A stretch of 64,000 nucleotides of DNA from assembly GCA_025057995.1 (NCBI GenBank), contig JANXEW010000006.1, forward strand, positions 1 through 64,000, given 5' to 3'. Below, in pieces: positions 25,924 through 34,335 of this stretch. Position numbers and translations under genes: made by a program. Numbering within the stretch: the stretch's first letter is position 1; each line of letters starts with the position of its first letter. The notes beneath the pieces are model-generated. The model ran no database searches and had not been told where the DNA came from. It was given only the letters and a program-made list of their open reading frames with translations. The stretch is from Thermofilaceae archaeon (GTDB taxonomy: Archaea > Thermoproteota > Thermoprotei > Thermofilales > Thermofilaceae).

Positions 25924-26967
25924 TCAACGCGTTTGCCGAAGTGTATCGCTAACCTCTTCAACGACGGCTGCGACAACATCTCTCGTCCCATGTTGACCAC
26001 CGAGGTCCGGCGTCCACACTCTTCTAACTTCGAGAACCCTCCTAATCGAGTTCTCGAGCACTTCCGCCTTCCTTAGAGTCTCCAGGTTCCCGTACCTCTG
26101 CCCGAGGTATTCGAGCATGAGTTTCAAAGCTATCAGCATTCCAACGGGGTTGGCGACGCCTTTACCTGCTATATCGTACGCTACTCCGTGAACCGGTTCG
26201 AAGACACCGACTACGTCTCCTATTAAAGCTGATCCACACAACCCTAAGCTTCCTAAGAGCCCCCCAGCTAGATCGGAGAGTATGTCGCCGTATAGATTCG
26301 GGGTGACGAGCACTTGGAACTTCTCAGGGTTCTTCACGAGAGCGTACGCAGCCGTATCCACTATGACTTCATCCGCTACAATTTCGGGGAAACTTTCGGC
26401 TACGTTAAAGAACGTTTGCCTGAAGAGACCGTCGCTCAACTTGAGGATGTTAGCCTTGTGCACCGCCGTCACTCTCTTGTACCCACGTGCTTTAGCGTAG
26501 AAGAATGCCAACCTACTTATCCTCTCAGACCCTCTCCTACTTACGAACCTTAACGAAACCGCTATGTCTCCAAACATCCCCTCTACGCCGACGTACTCAC
26601 CCTCCGTGTTCTCCCTGAATATGACGAAATCAAAGTCTTTCAGAGAAACTCCCCGGAAGCTTTTGAAGGGCCTCACGTTCGCGTACAGGTCGAGCTCCCT
26701 TCTAATCAACACGTTCACGCTCTTGAAGCTGGGGTCGTGGGAGGGCGTGTACAGGGGTCCTTTAATGATGGCGTCCAACCTCTTAGCCTCCTCAAAGAAA
26801 CCCTCTTCGACGACTTTACCGGTCATCTCGTAAAACCGATAGCCCGCCTCAAGCTCTACAAGTTCGACATCTAACTCCAAGTGAGGTAAGACTTCGAGAG
26901 CTGCTTCGATGATCTCGGGTCCCACCCCGTCGCCTTTCACGAAACCTATTCTGTACCTTTTAGCCAT
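25924..26967 (-). CDS. Isocitrate/isopropylmalate dehydrogenase family, probable isocitrate dehydrogenase
   Basis: This 347-residue beta-decarboxylating dehydrogenase has FRENTEGEYVG, VHKANILKLSDG, NLYGDILSDLAGGL and GDVVGVFEPVHG. The substrate loop reads KSVNVLIRRELDLYANVRP. The Ser-x-Asn with the following Arg matches isocitrate dehydrogenases (Ser113/Asn115/Arg119 of the E. coli enzyme) rather than the Leu-rich loop of LeuB or that of homoisocitrate dehydrogenase. It overlaps the upstream small dehydratase subunit by 22 nt and ends the operon. It likely yields 2-oxoglutarate from isocitrate. The assignment over LeuB is inference from this loop and context. Confidence 0.72.
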   Translation of the reverse strand: MAKRYRIGFVKGDGVGPEIIEAALEVLPHLELDVELVELEAGYRFYEMTGKVVEEGFFEEAKRLDAIIKGPLYTPSHDPSFKSVNVLIRRELDLYANVRPFKSFRGVSLKDFDFVIFRENTEGEYVGVEGMFGDIAVSLRFVSRRGSERISRLAFFYAKARGYKRVTAVHKANILKLSDGLFRQTFFNVAESFPEIVADEVIVDTAAYALVKNPEKFQVLVTPNLYGDILSDLAGGLLGSLGLCGSALIGDVVGVFEPVHGVAYDIAGKGVANPVGMLIALKLMLEYLGQRYGNLETLRKAEVLENSIRRVLEVRRVWTPDLGGQHGTRDVVAAVVEEVSDTLRQTR

Positions 26968-27464
26968 GGCGGCGCACCGTGGTTTTTAATGTACTCAACG
27001 ATACCGCCCGCTTTAAGTATGGCCGTCACTTCGCTTGGAAGAGCGTTCACCGTCTCCTCGACACCTTTAGTGACGTTTCTAACGACACCCCCCTCAGGAT
27101 CCACTTCGACTGTGTCGCCTGTCTCGGACACGTCGGGCACCTTCTGCGCGACCACGACCAGAAGCCCTACGTTTATCGCGTTCCGGAAAAAGATGTGAGA
27201 AAAGCTCTTCGCTACGACTGCGGAGACTCCGACCATTTTTAAGAGCCTCGGAGCTTGTTCTCTACTAGATCCCTTGCCGAAGTTTCTCCCGGCAACTATT
27301 ACATCCCCTTTTCTCACTTTCTTGTAGAAGTCGGGTATAACTTCTTCTAGAACATGGGGTACCATGGCGTCCAAGCTGTCTATCGCGCCGAACTTATACT
27401 TCCCCGAGATAATGTGATCCGTGCTAACGTTATCTTCCAACTTCCAACACTTGCCTCTTATCAT
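26946..27464 (-). CDS. LeuD-like aconitase/isopropylmalate-isomerase small subunit
   Basis: This 172-residue swivelling-domain subunit has [14 protein letters not shown] and [14 protein letters not shown]. The ATG at 27464 overlaps the TGA of the large-subunit gene (ATGA), so the two are translationally coupled. An in-frame GTG at 27470 is also possible. The substrate-recognition loop after DNVSTDHII reads SGKYKFG, where archaeal homologues have YLRT (homoaconitase) or YLVY (isopropylmalate isomerase). The change, together with its neighbours, suggests citrate/isocitrate as substrate. Confidence 0.75.
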   Translation of the reverse strand: MIRGKCWKLEDNVSTDHIISGKYKFGAIDSLDAMVPHVLEEVIPDFYKKVRKGDVIVAGRNFGKGSSREQAPRLLKMVGVSAVVAKSFSHIFFRNAINVGLLVVVAQKVPDVSETGDTVEVDPEGGVVRNVTKGVEETVNALPSEVTAILKAGGIVEYIKNHGAPPWLKGTE

Positions 27465-28729
27465 GTCCACCAGCCTCGAAGGTACTCGCGAGGGTCAGTC
27501 AAACTGCCTTTCAGAGCTGTTGCAGCAGCGGTAGCTGGTGAAGCTAAGTATACCTTGCTGTCCCTATGTCCCATCCTCCCTGGAAAGTTCCTGTTCGTCG
27601 TAGCTATAGCAACTTCCCCTTCCGCTAGTATACCCATGTGCCCCCCGACGCATGGACCGCAGGTAGGCGGTGCTATAATGCAACCGGCCTCAGCCAGGGT
27701 TCGAAGGTACCCCCTCTTCAACGCCTCCGTGTAAACTAGTCTGGAAGCAGGTGAGATGATGCACCTGACCCCTTTGCTAACCCTTCCTCCCCTAAGTATT
27801 CGAGCTGCAACCTCGATGTCTTCTAGCCTACCGTTAGTACACGATCCTATGAACACTTGGTCCACTTCTTCGCCCTCAATTTCACTTACAGCCACGACGT
27901 TATCTACGTCGGGCGGTGCCGCAACAACGGGCTCCATGTCCCCGACTTCGAACACTATTTCATCAACGAATGGAGACTTTGACGGATTGTAGTCTATAAG
28001 CCTGTGCAACGTTAGACCTCTAGCTTTGATCCACTGCTCGGTCAACTCGTCGACAGGTATCACAGCTGACTCTGATCCCATCTCCACGCTCATGTTTGTT
28101 AACGTGAACCTAGAGTCCATCGAGAAGAACTTTAGCGTACTCCCGTGAAACTCGACGACCTTCCCCATCGTCCCATCAGTTCCAAGCTCGCCTATCACGT
28201 TTAGGATCACGTCTTTCGACATGACTCCGGGTTCAGGCCTCCCCGTCAAAGTCACTTTGACTGTCGGCGGGACTCTCACCCACTGCTTACCGTAGGCCAT
28301 TGCTATAGCCGCGTCAGTGCTCCCCACTCCTAAAGCGTAAACCCCTAACGCTCCAACGGTTGGAGTATGACTATCGGCTCCCATTACCACCATACCCGAC
28401 CGGACGATGCCTTCATCGACTACCACTTGATGGCATATGCCGTTTCCAACATCGTATAATCGGATGCCGTGTTTTCTGCAGAACTCTCTCATCTTACCAT
28501 GGACTGATGCGGCAGCCACGTGTGGGGCGGGCGCCAAATGGTCTATGAAGAAGTATGTCCTGCATGCTGCCTCCAACTTTTCCAAGCTTAACTCTCTCTC
28601 TACCACGTCGACGACTAAGGGAGCTGTTCCGTCGTGAGCGTATACGACGTCTACGTCTACGACGACGACTTCGCCCGGAGAAACTTCCCTCCCGACGACG
28701 CTGGACAAGAGCTCATCGATAAACCCCAA
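27461..28729 (-). CDS. LeuC-like aconitase/isopropylmalate-isomerase large subunit
   Basis: This 422-residue subunit carries a [4Fe-4S] cluster through the Cys of FIGSCTNGR and the two Cys of PPTCGPCVGG. Other family motifs are DSHTPTVGALG and GRMGHRDS. It dehydrates and rehydrates a tricarboxylate or 2-isopropylmalate together with the LeuD-like subunit. The TTG at 28729 gives a normal N terminus (GFIDELLSSVVGREV). GGAG, however, precedes a different TTG in another frame 22 nt upstream, so a one-base shift near the start is possible. It lies 35 nt after the citrate-synthase-like gene. Confidence 0.8.
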   Translation of the reverse strand: MGFIDELLSSVVGREVSPGEVVVVDVDVVYAHDGTAPLVVDVVERELSLEKLEAACRTYFFIDHLAPAPHVAAASVHGKMREFCRKHGIRLYDVGNGICHQVVVDEGIVRSGMVVMGADSHTPTVGALGVYALGVGSTDAAIAMAYGKQWVRVPPTVKVTLTGRPEPGVMSKDVILNVIGELGTDGTMGKVVEFHGSTLKFFSMDSRFTLTNMSVEMGSESAVIPVDELTEQWIKARGLTLHRLIDYNPSKSPFVDEIVFEVGDMEPVVAAPPDVDNVVAVSEIEGEEVDQVFIGSCTNGRLEDIEVAARILRGGRVSKGVRCIISPASRLVYTEALKRGYLRTLAEAGCIIAPPTCGPCVGGHMGILAEGEVAIATTNRNFPGRMGHRDSKVYLASPATAAATALKGSLTDPREYLRGWWT

Positions 28730-28764
28730 GGGCCCACACCGGTTTGCCCAAAGCTTCTCCTACG

Positions 28765-30111
28765 TCAGTGTTTAAATAGTTCTGGGAAGTATTTCCGAAC
28801 AAACTCGGCGGTCTCCTCGTCTGTTAAAGGCTCGGTCCTTCCTGTTTTATCAAAATGTTCAACTATCTCCCTGTACACTGCTGTGAGTCTCTCATCGTCT
28901 TTGCTTACATCGCGACCGAGGTGGTTCCTCATCCAAAGGATGATAGCCGACCTCCCCGCGTAGGGCGTGACGGCTATAGAGTACGGTTTACCTAGAACCT
29001 TCATAGGGTCGAAAGGAAGGTAGACCTCTGGGTTCTTCATTATTCCGTCAGCGTGTATCCCCGCCTTAGTTTTAAAGGCGTTTCTTCCTATAATCGGGTA
29101 GTGTTCCGCGACCCTGTAGCCCATTTTCTCAAAGACCTCTGGGATTCTAGGAAGGGTTTTCAAGTTTATATCACTTGAGTTCTTCATACCGACGTAGTGT
29201 ACAGCCATTACCTCAAGGGGGCAGTTGCCAGCTCTCTCCCCGATGCCAAGAAGGGTACAGTTAGCCGAAGCCGCCCCGTAGAACCACGCTGCCAGATGGT
29301 TAGCCACGACTAGACCAAAGTCGTTGTGCCCATGAAACTCCATGTGCTCCTGTTTGACTCCAGCTGCTCTCAGGGCCTTGATGATCGCCGGCACACCCCT
29401 GGGTAGCGGAGCCTCGTGGAAAGGTAACCCGACGCCAAGCGTATCACATATCTTCAGTTTCACTGGGACACTGTACTTCTCGCTTAAGTCCAAGAGTTTT
29501 CTAACGAACGGTACTACGAGACCGTAGAGGTCAGCTCTAGTGATGTCTTCGAGAGACGCTTTAACGGCTACCCCGTGGCTGAGTGCTAGCTCGATTACTT
29601 CGAGGTACCTTCTTACAGCCTCCTCCCTAGTAGAGTTGAACTTGTGTGTTATATGGTAATCGGATATGGACGTAAGTACGACCGCCTCCTCTAGGCGGGA
29701 GTCGAGAACCAGTTGTAGATCGGATCTAGTAGCTCTTATCCACCCTACAACTTCAGGGAACTCGTAGCCGTAGCTAAGCAACCTTTTAACGACCTCTCTA
29801 TCCCTGCTAGTGTAGAGGAAGACTTCGGTACTCTTTACCGCCCCACCTAAGTCGGCAAGGAGCTGGAATATTTCCTCACACTCGTTGACTGTGAAAACCC
29901 TCCAGCCTTGTTGTCCGTCGCGAAGCGTCGTATCCGTAATATATATTTTACTCAAATTCTCAGCGACTTCACGATCGTTGATGCTACCTACACGCGGGAC
30001 GTCGACAAAAGGGTACACGTCTCTGAAGAACACGTGACCTTTATCGTCCATGTGATCAGGCATAGCCCATCCTAGGGTTGTGCTTTTAAAGTTTATACCA
30101 AGTCGACCCAC
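28765..30111 (-). CDS. Probable Re-citrate synthase (isopropylmalate/homocitrate synthase superfamily)
   Basis: This 448-residue DRE-TIM metallolyase has TDTTLRDGQQG, EFHGHNDFG, GIGERAGNCPLE and KTKAGIHADGI. The spacing and wording of TEVFLYTSRDREV, GYEFPEVVGWIRA, LEDITRADLYG and the C-terminal AGRSAIILW recall the Re-citrate synthase of anaerobic clostridia. They fit that enzyme better than LeuA, homocitrate or citramalate synthases. It would condense acetyl-CoA with oxaloacetate. It begins an operon with aconitase-like and IDH-like genes. The family call is from memory of motifs and has not been checked by alignment. Confidence 0.72.
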   Translation of the reverse strand: MGRLGINFKSTTLGWAMPDHMDDKGHVFFRDVYPFVDVPRVGSINDREVAENLSKIYITDTTLRDGQQGWRVFTVNECEEIFQLLADLGGAVKSTEVFLYTSRDREVVKRLLSYGYEFPEVVGWIRATRSDLQLVLDSRLEEAVVLTSISDYHITHKFNSTREEAVRRYLEVIELALSHGVAVKASLEDITRADLYGLVVPFVRKLLDLSEKYSVPVKLKICDTLGVGLPFHEAPLPRGVPAIIKALRAAGVKQEHMEFHGHNDFGLVVANHLAAWFYGAASANCTLLGIGERAGNCPLEVMAVHYVGMKNSSDINLKTLPRIPEVFEKMGYRVAEHYPIIGRNAFKTKAGIHADGIMKNPEVYLPFDPMKVLGKPYSIAVTPYAGRSAIILWMRNHLGRDVSKDDERLTAVYREIVEHFDKTGRTEPLTDEETAEFVRKYFPELFKH

Positions 30112-30150
30112 TTTTTCTGAATAGGGTTAACTCCAACGGCCTCTGAAGCG

Positions 30151-30163
30151 AAGTTTTAAAAAC
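30151..30163 (-). promoter_or_regulatory. TATA box of the citrate-synthase operon
   Basis: The minus strand reads GTTTTTAAAACTT about 45 bp ahead of the GTG at 30111, predicting a leader of about 20 nt. Confidence 0.45.
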
Positions 30164-30191
30164 TCTTTAGACCCGTGGGTTTAAGAGAAAG

Positions 30192-30202
30192 CATTATTAA
30201 TT
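30192..30202 (+). promoter_or_regulatory. TATA box for tldD
   Basis: CATTATTAATT is centred 26 bp ahead of the tldD ATG, consistent with a leaderless transcript. Confidence 0.5.
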
Positions 30203-30222
30203 GGGTACATTAAAGTGCGTCG

Positions 30223-31614
30223 ATGAGAGAAGACTTAGCTCAACACCTTCTAGCTGAAGCTTCCAAACTAGGTGCTTCTTTCGCTGAAGTAAGGTTTGAA
30301 GATACTACGAGGGAGCTTATCAATTACGTCAACGGCAGGGTCGTCGCGCTCGGTTATACGAGGTCCAAGGGAGCTGGGATAAGGGTACTCTACGAAGGCG
30401 CACTAGGTTTCTCTTCTACGGGAGACCTCACGAGAGAGGGGTTGCTTTCAGCTTTAAAGGAAGCGTTTAGAGCGGCTAAATCTCTAGCCCCGGGCGATCG
30501 TAAGTTTTGTCCGCCCGAGCTACGGAGCAAAGTCTTCAGGATTGATGGAGTTAAAAACCATCCCTCTTCAGCTTCCCTCGAGGAGAAGCTAGATCTCGTG
30601 AAAAGGGCTTACAGCGTAGCGAAAGAGGGGGGAGCGGCTTCCGCTACGGCTAGATACGGTGCCCATCACGGTACGGTAGAGGTTTACACGAGCGACGGGG
30701 TTTCGGTGTCCGTCGATAGGCTCGTAGTAGGGGTTTCGACTTCTATCGTATTGAGAGAAGCCGGTCGAGTGGGCGACGGTTTCGAGACCTTTGGAGCGAG
30801 TAGAGGGCTTGAGGTATTCACGGGCGAAAACTCCCCCGAGTCGGTGGCTCAGAGGGCCCTCTCCCACGCTAGGGACTCTCTGCGAGCTTCTAGGCCGCCC
30901 GCCGGTAACTTGGTCGTGATCACGAGACCGGATTTGACCGGCGTCTTCGCGCATGAGAGCTTCGGTCACCTCACCGAAGGTGACTTTGTCGCAGCGGGCA
31001 CCAGCCCTCTCACTGGGAGACTTGGAGAGCTTATTGCTAGCGAGGTGGTTACGATCGTCGACTCGGGCTTCGACGAAAGGGGAGGCTACCTTCTGCTCGC
31101 CGACGATGAAGGTGTTCCAACCAAACGTACGGTTCTAGTGGAGAAGGGTGTGCTTAAGAGCTACCTGCAAAGCCGTGAGAGCTCGGCTCTCCTCTCGATG
31201 GAACCTACTGGAAACGGTAGGGCTCAAAGCTTTGAACACGAGGTTATCGTCAGGATGAGGAACACTTTCTTCGAAGCCGGAGACTGGGGCGAGGAGGAGA
31301 TCATAGAGGACACAAGGCGAGGGTTGCTCCTCGACAAACCGGCGGGCGGGCAAGTGGAGGAGGATGGGACTTTCACGTTCAACGCTAGAATAGGATACGT
31401 TGTGGAGGGGGGCGAGCTGAAGGAGCCTGTGAAGGACGTCGTGTTAGCTGGAAACATCCTCGAAATGCTCAAACACGTGGACGCAGCTACGGAGAAGGTG
31501 GTTATATCCACAAGCCCGTTCGGAGGGTGTGGGAAGATGGGTCAAATGGTTCACGTGGGGGACGGGGGTCCGACGCTTAGAACAATGCTGCTCGTAGGAG
31601 GTGAGAAGAAGTGA
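30223..31614 (+). CDS. tldD: TldD family metalloprotease
   Basis: This 463-residue protein has the metal motif H244-E-S-F-G-H248 (HExxxH) and the GGCGK segment near the C terminus. TldD and its inactive partner TldE form a heterodimeric peptidase that digests unfolded peptides; in bacteria it processes microcin B17. Its stop overlaps the tldE start by 4 nt (GTGA), so the pair is coupled. It is a housekeeping pair in many archaea. Confidence 0.92.
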   Translation: MREDLAQHLLAEASKLGASFAEVRFEDTTRELINYVNGRVVALGYTRSKGAGIRVLYEGALGFSSTGDLTREGLLSALKEAFRAAKSLAPGDRKFCPPELRSKVFRIDGVKNHPSSASLEEKLDLVKRAYSVAKEGGAASATARYGAHHGTVEVYTSDGVSVSVDRLVVGVSTSIVLREAGRVGDGFETFGASRGLEVFTGENSPESVAQRALSHARDSLRASRPPAGNLVVITRPDLTGVFAHESFGHLTEGDFVAAGTSPLTGRLGELIASEVVTIVDSGFDERGGYLLLADDEGVPTKRTVLVEKGVLKSYLQSRESSALLSMEPTGNGRAQSFEHEVIVRMRNTFFEAGDWGEEEIIEDTRRGLLLDKPAGGQVEEDGTFTFNARIGYVVEGGELKEPVKDVVLAGNILEMLKHVDAATEKVVISTSPFGGCGKMGQMVHVGDGGPTLRTMLLVGGEKK

Positions 31615-32921
31615 GCGATCTGTTATCGTTAGCGTCGTGGGGCGTTAAGAGGGCGCTCGAGCTTGGAGCTGACGAGGCTGAAGTCTTCGTCTCCGTCTCA
31701 ACTAGTAGGGACGTCTCCTCGGAGGGGGTCAGGCTCAAGGCGACGGTCTCAACCAGTCAAGCCGTTCAAGTGAGAGTTGCTAAAGGCAAGAGGGTAGCTT
31801 CTTCTCTCGCAACATCCTACAGTAGAGAGGTGGTGGAGGAGGTCGTAGCTAGAGCGGTTGAAATGGCTTTAAAGTCTGAGGAAGACCCTCACTGGTCGGG
31901 TCTGCCGGATCCGCAACATCCAAGGCATGGGTGGACTGGCTTCGACGAAGGTGTTGCTACCGTAGACGTGGAATGGCTGGCTGGGCTGGCTAGGGAGATT
32001 ATAAGTGAAGCGAAGAGCGACCCGAGGTTAACAGTCTCAGGCGTGAACGTTGGGGCTGCCTACAGTAGGGTCGCTTTAGCCAACTCGAGGGGTGTATCCG
32101 TTGAGGAGAAGGGTACGAGGTTCGGTCTAGGCGTAATGTTGAAGTCGGGTGAAGGCACAGGTGGGTCGTGGGCTAGCTCGCGCTCGCTCTTCAGGGACTA
32201 TTACGAAGTTCTCGACACAGCAGCCCGTCAAGCCATCGACTCCTCTAAAGCCGTCAAACTAGGGGAGACCTTTAAGGGCGCCGTCTTGTTCAGAGCTAGA
32301 CCTTTAGCTCAGCTCCTCGCAAACCTTCTAGTTCCAGCTGTCAACGCGATGAACGTGTTGGAGGGGTTCAGCCCTCTAGCGGGAAAGTTGGGTGAGAAGG
32401 TCTTAGGAAACTTAACTCTAATCGACGACGGAACAATGCCGGGCGGGTTAGCGACAAGCTTCTTTGACGGAGAGGGGGTAGCTAGGAGGGGTACGGTCTT
32501 GGTGGAGAAGGGCGTACTGAAAAACTACCTTCACAACACTTACACCGCGAGGAGGATGGGTGTGGAGAGTACGGGTAACGCGGCCAGGGGGATGGGAGCG
32601 ATAGCAGTCGCTCCCTCGAACTTGATCCTTACCGGGGGAGGGTGGACTGAAGGGGAATTGGAGCGGGAAGCTAAGGTGGTAGCTGATGGACACCTCCTTA
32701 GCGTCCACACCGTCAACCCTGTAACCGGCAACTTCAGCGTAGTCGTGTCAAACCCGTACCAAGTTAAAGGAGGGGATGCCGTGCCCGTCAAGCCCTTAGC
32801 CGTGAGCGGCAACATTTACGAAGTAGCTGCGCTCGTGAAACCAGCGAGGCGCGTTAAAACCACTTACACGAACATTTACGCTCCAGACACGTTGATCGAC
32901 GGATTGACGATCTCCGGTTGA
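31611..32921 (+). CDS. tldE: TldE/PmbA family protein
   Basis: This 436-residue partner of TldD shares the overall fold but lacks the HExxxH motif, as expected of TldE. It contains LIDDGTMPGGLATSFFDGEG and a conserved VNPVTGNFSVV strand. It starts at GTG overlapping tldD. It is convergent with the permease downstream, with only 5 nt between stops. Confidence 0.9.
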   Translation: MSDLLSLASWGVKRALELGADEAEVFVSVSTSRDVSSEGVRLKATVSTSQAVQVRVAKGKRVASSLATSYSREVVEEVVARAVEMALKSEEDPHWSGLPDPQHPRHGWTGFDEGVATVDVEWLAGLAREIISEAKSDPRLTVSGVNVGAAYSRVALANSRGVSVEEKGTRFGLGVMLKSGEGTGGSWASSRSLFRDYYEVLDTAARQAIDSSKAVKLGETFKGAVLFRARPLAQLLANLLVPAVNAMNVLEGFSPLAGKLGEKVLGNLTLIDDGTMPGGLATSFFDGEGVARRGTVLVEKGVLKNYLHNTYTARRMGVESTGNAARGMGAIAVAPSNLILTGGGWTEGELEREAKVVADGHLLSVHTVNPVTGNFSVVVSNPYQVKGGDAVPVKPLAVSGNIYEVAALVKPARRVKTTYTNIYAPDTLIDGLTISG

Positions 32922-32926
32922 AGACT

Positions 32927-34228
32927 CTAACCGGGTTTTAGGAATCTGAATAAACCTTTTTTAACTGAGTTTACGTAGAACAGGTACCAGGCTACACCCG
33001 CTAGGGTGATTGCAGCTCCAAAGATCTGGGCTCTCCTCTCTACACTTAACGCTAACAAGAGGCTCATCGACATCCCCAGTATACAGTGTAAAGGTCTGCT
33101 AGGTGTTTTGAACGGTGCTTCAACTCTCCTCCGGTACAACTGGAAAGCAGCGATGTTCGTGAACACGTGGGACATGAGGATGAGGAAGCTGGTGCTCATA
33201 GCCAAGCCCGTGATATCGATCGTCAAGACGAGAACCAGCATTACAACGGACGATAGAGCTACAGCGTAGAAAGGTGTTTTGAACCTCTCGTGTACTCGAG
33301 CGAGGAATGTCGGGATTTCCCCGTTTCTCGCCATCGCGAAGAAGACCCTTGATTGTCCCATAACAGAGGTTAAGACGACGCTGAGGGTAGCTAAGAGACC
33401 GCCGACGCCAACTACCCAAGGTATACCCAGCTGTCTAGCAACAGTCTCTAAAGGCGCTTTGCTCTCAGAAAGTTTAACCCAACCGGAAACCCCAACTGCA
33501 GTGTACGTCACCAGTAGGTAGATGAGAGCGGAAATCCAGAGGGCGAAGAGGATGGCCTTCGGTAGATTCTTTTCAGGGTCCTTGACTTCTTCAGCTAGTG
33601 CGCTCACTCGTGGAAAGCCGATGTAAGCGAAGTAGAAGAGGGCTGTAGCTTCAAGTACTCTCGTAAAACCGTGGGGGACGAAGGGGGTAAAGTTGCTGAA
33701 TTCTACTCTCCACAAGCCTACCCCTACGAGGAAAAGGAGAACTGCGGTCTTAGCCACAACTAGAACGTTGTTGACTCCGGCTGAGAGCCTTGTGCCTAAG
33801 GCGTTGACCACTGAGACGGCTATCACCAGCATGGCTGCTGCAGCCTTGTAGTCCACTACTGGGACTAGAGCTGAGAGGTAGTAGCCGAACCCTTGGCTTG
33901 CTGTAGCGCTGAGAATGATGTTTCCGGCAACCCACATCCACCCCATCAGAAACCCTACGATGGGGTGAATGAGCGCGCGCCCGTACTCGTACACACCACC
34001 TGCTTTAGGCAGAGCTGAGGCAAGCTCGGCGAAGCTCAACGCTGTAAACGTGGCGCTCAGACAGGAGATGAGTACAGCTAGGAGGACCGCGGGACCAGCT
34101 AACCCTGCGGCTATTCCGATAAGAACGAAGATGCCGGCTCCGATGATCGCCCCTAACCCTATGGAGAGGGAGTCCAAGAGTCCGAGCTGCCGCTTCAAAC
34201 TGGCGGCGCGCAGATCGCCTTCTCGCAC
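32927..34228 (-). CDS. APC-superfamily amino-acid permease
   Basis: This 433-residue carrier has about 12 helices. The first carries GLGAIIGAGIFVLIG, the substrate-binding GxG unwound helix of the APC fold, followed by FAELASALPKAGGVYEYG. It resembles cationic or branched amino-acid transporters of the CAT/YjdE type. It stands alone between tldE and the ConA-like gene. Confidence 0.85.
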   Translation of the reverse strand: MREGDLRAASLKRQLGLLDSLSIGLGAIIGAGIFVLIGIAAGLAGPAVLLAVLISCLSATFTALSFAELASALPKAGGVYEYGRALIHPIVGFLMGWMWVAGNIILSATASQGFGYYLSALVPVVDYKAAAAMLVIAVSVVNALGTRLSAGVNNVLVVAKTAVLLFLVGVGLWRVEFSNFTPFVPHGFTRVLEATALFYFAYIGFPRVSALAEEVKDPEKNLPKAILFALWISALIYLLVTYTAVGVSGWVKLSESKAPLETVARQLGIPWVVGVGGLLATLSVVLTSVMGQSRVFFAMARNGEIPTFLARVHERFKTPFYAVALSSVVMLVLVLTIDITGLAMSTSFLILMSHVFTNIAAFQLYRRRVEAPFKTPSRPLHCILGMSMSLLLALSVERRAQIFGAAITLAGVAWYLFYVNSVKKGLFRFLKPG

Positions 34229-34335
34229 GAGAAGCCCTCCACCGGCTCCTTAATCGCTTTTCGCTTTAAGCGACCGGAATAGAAGTTAAAGTTTATAGGA
34301 TACGCTTTAATAAAACCTTAAGCGAGTTTCCGTTA

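Noticed and set aside
25924-30111. Plain leucine biosynthesis operon (leuA-leuC-leuD-leuB)
   Set aside because: The synthase motifs, the SxN loop and the adjacent PEPC fit citrate chemistry better. It remains the main alternative.
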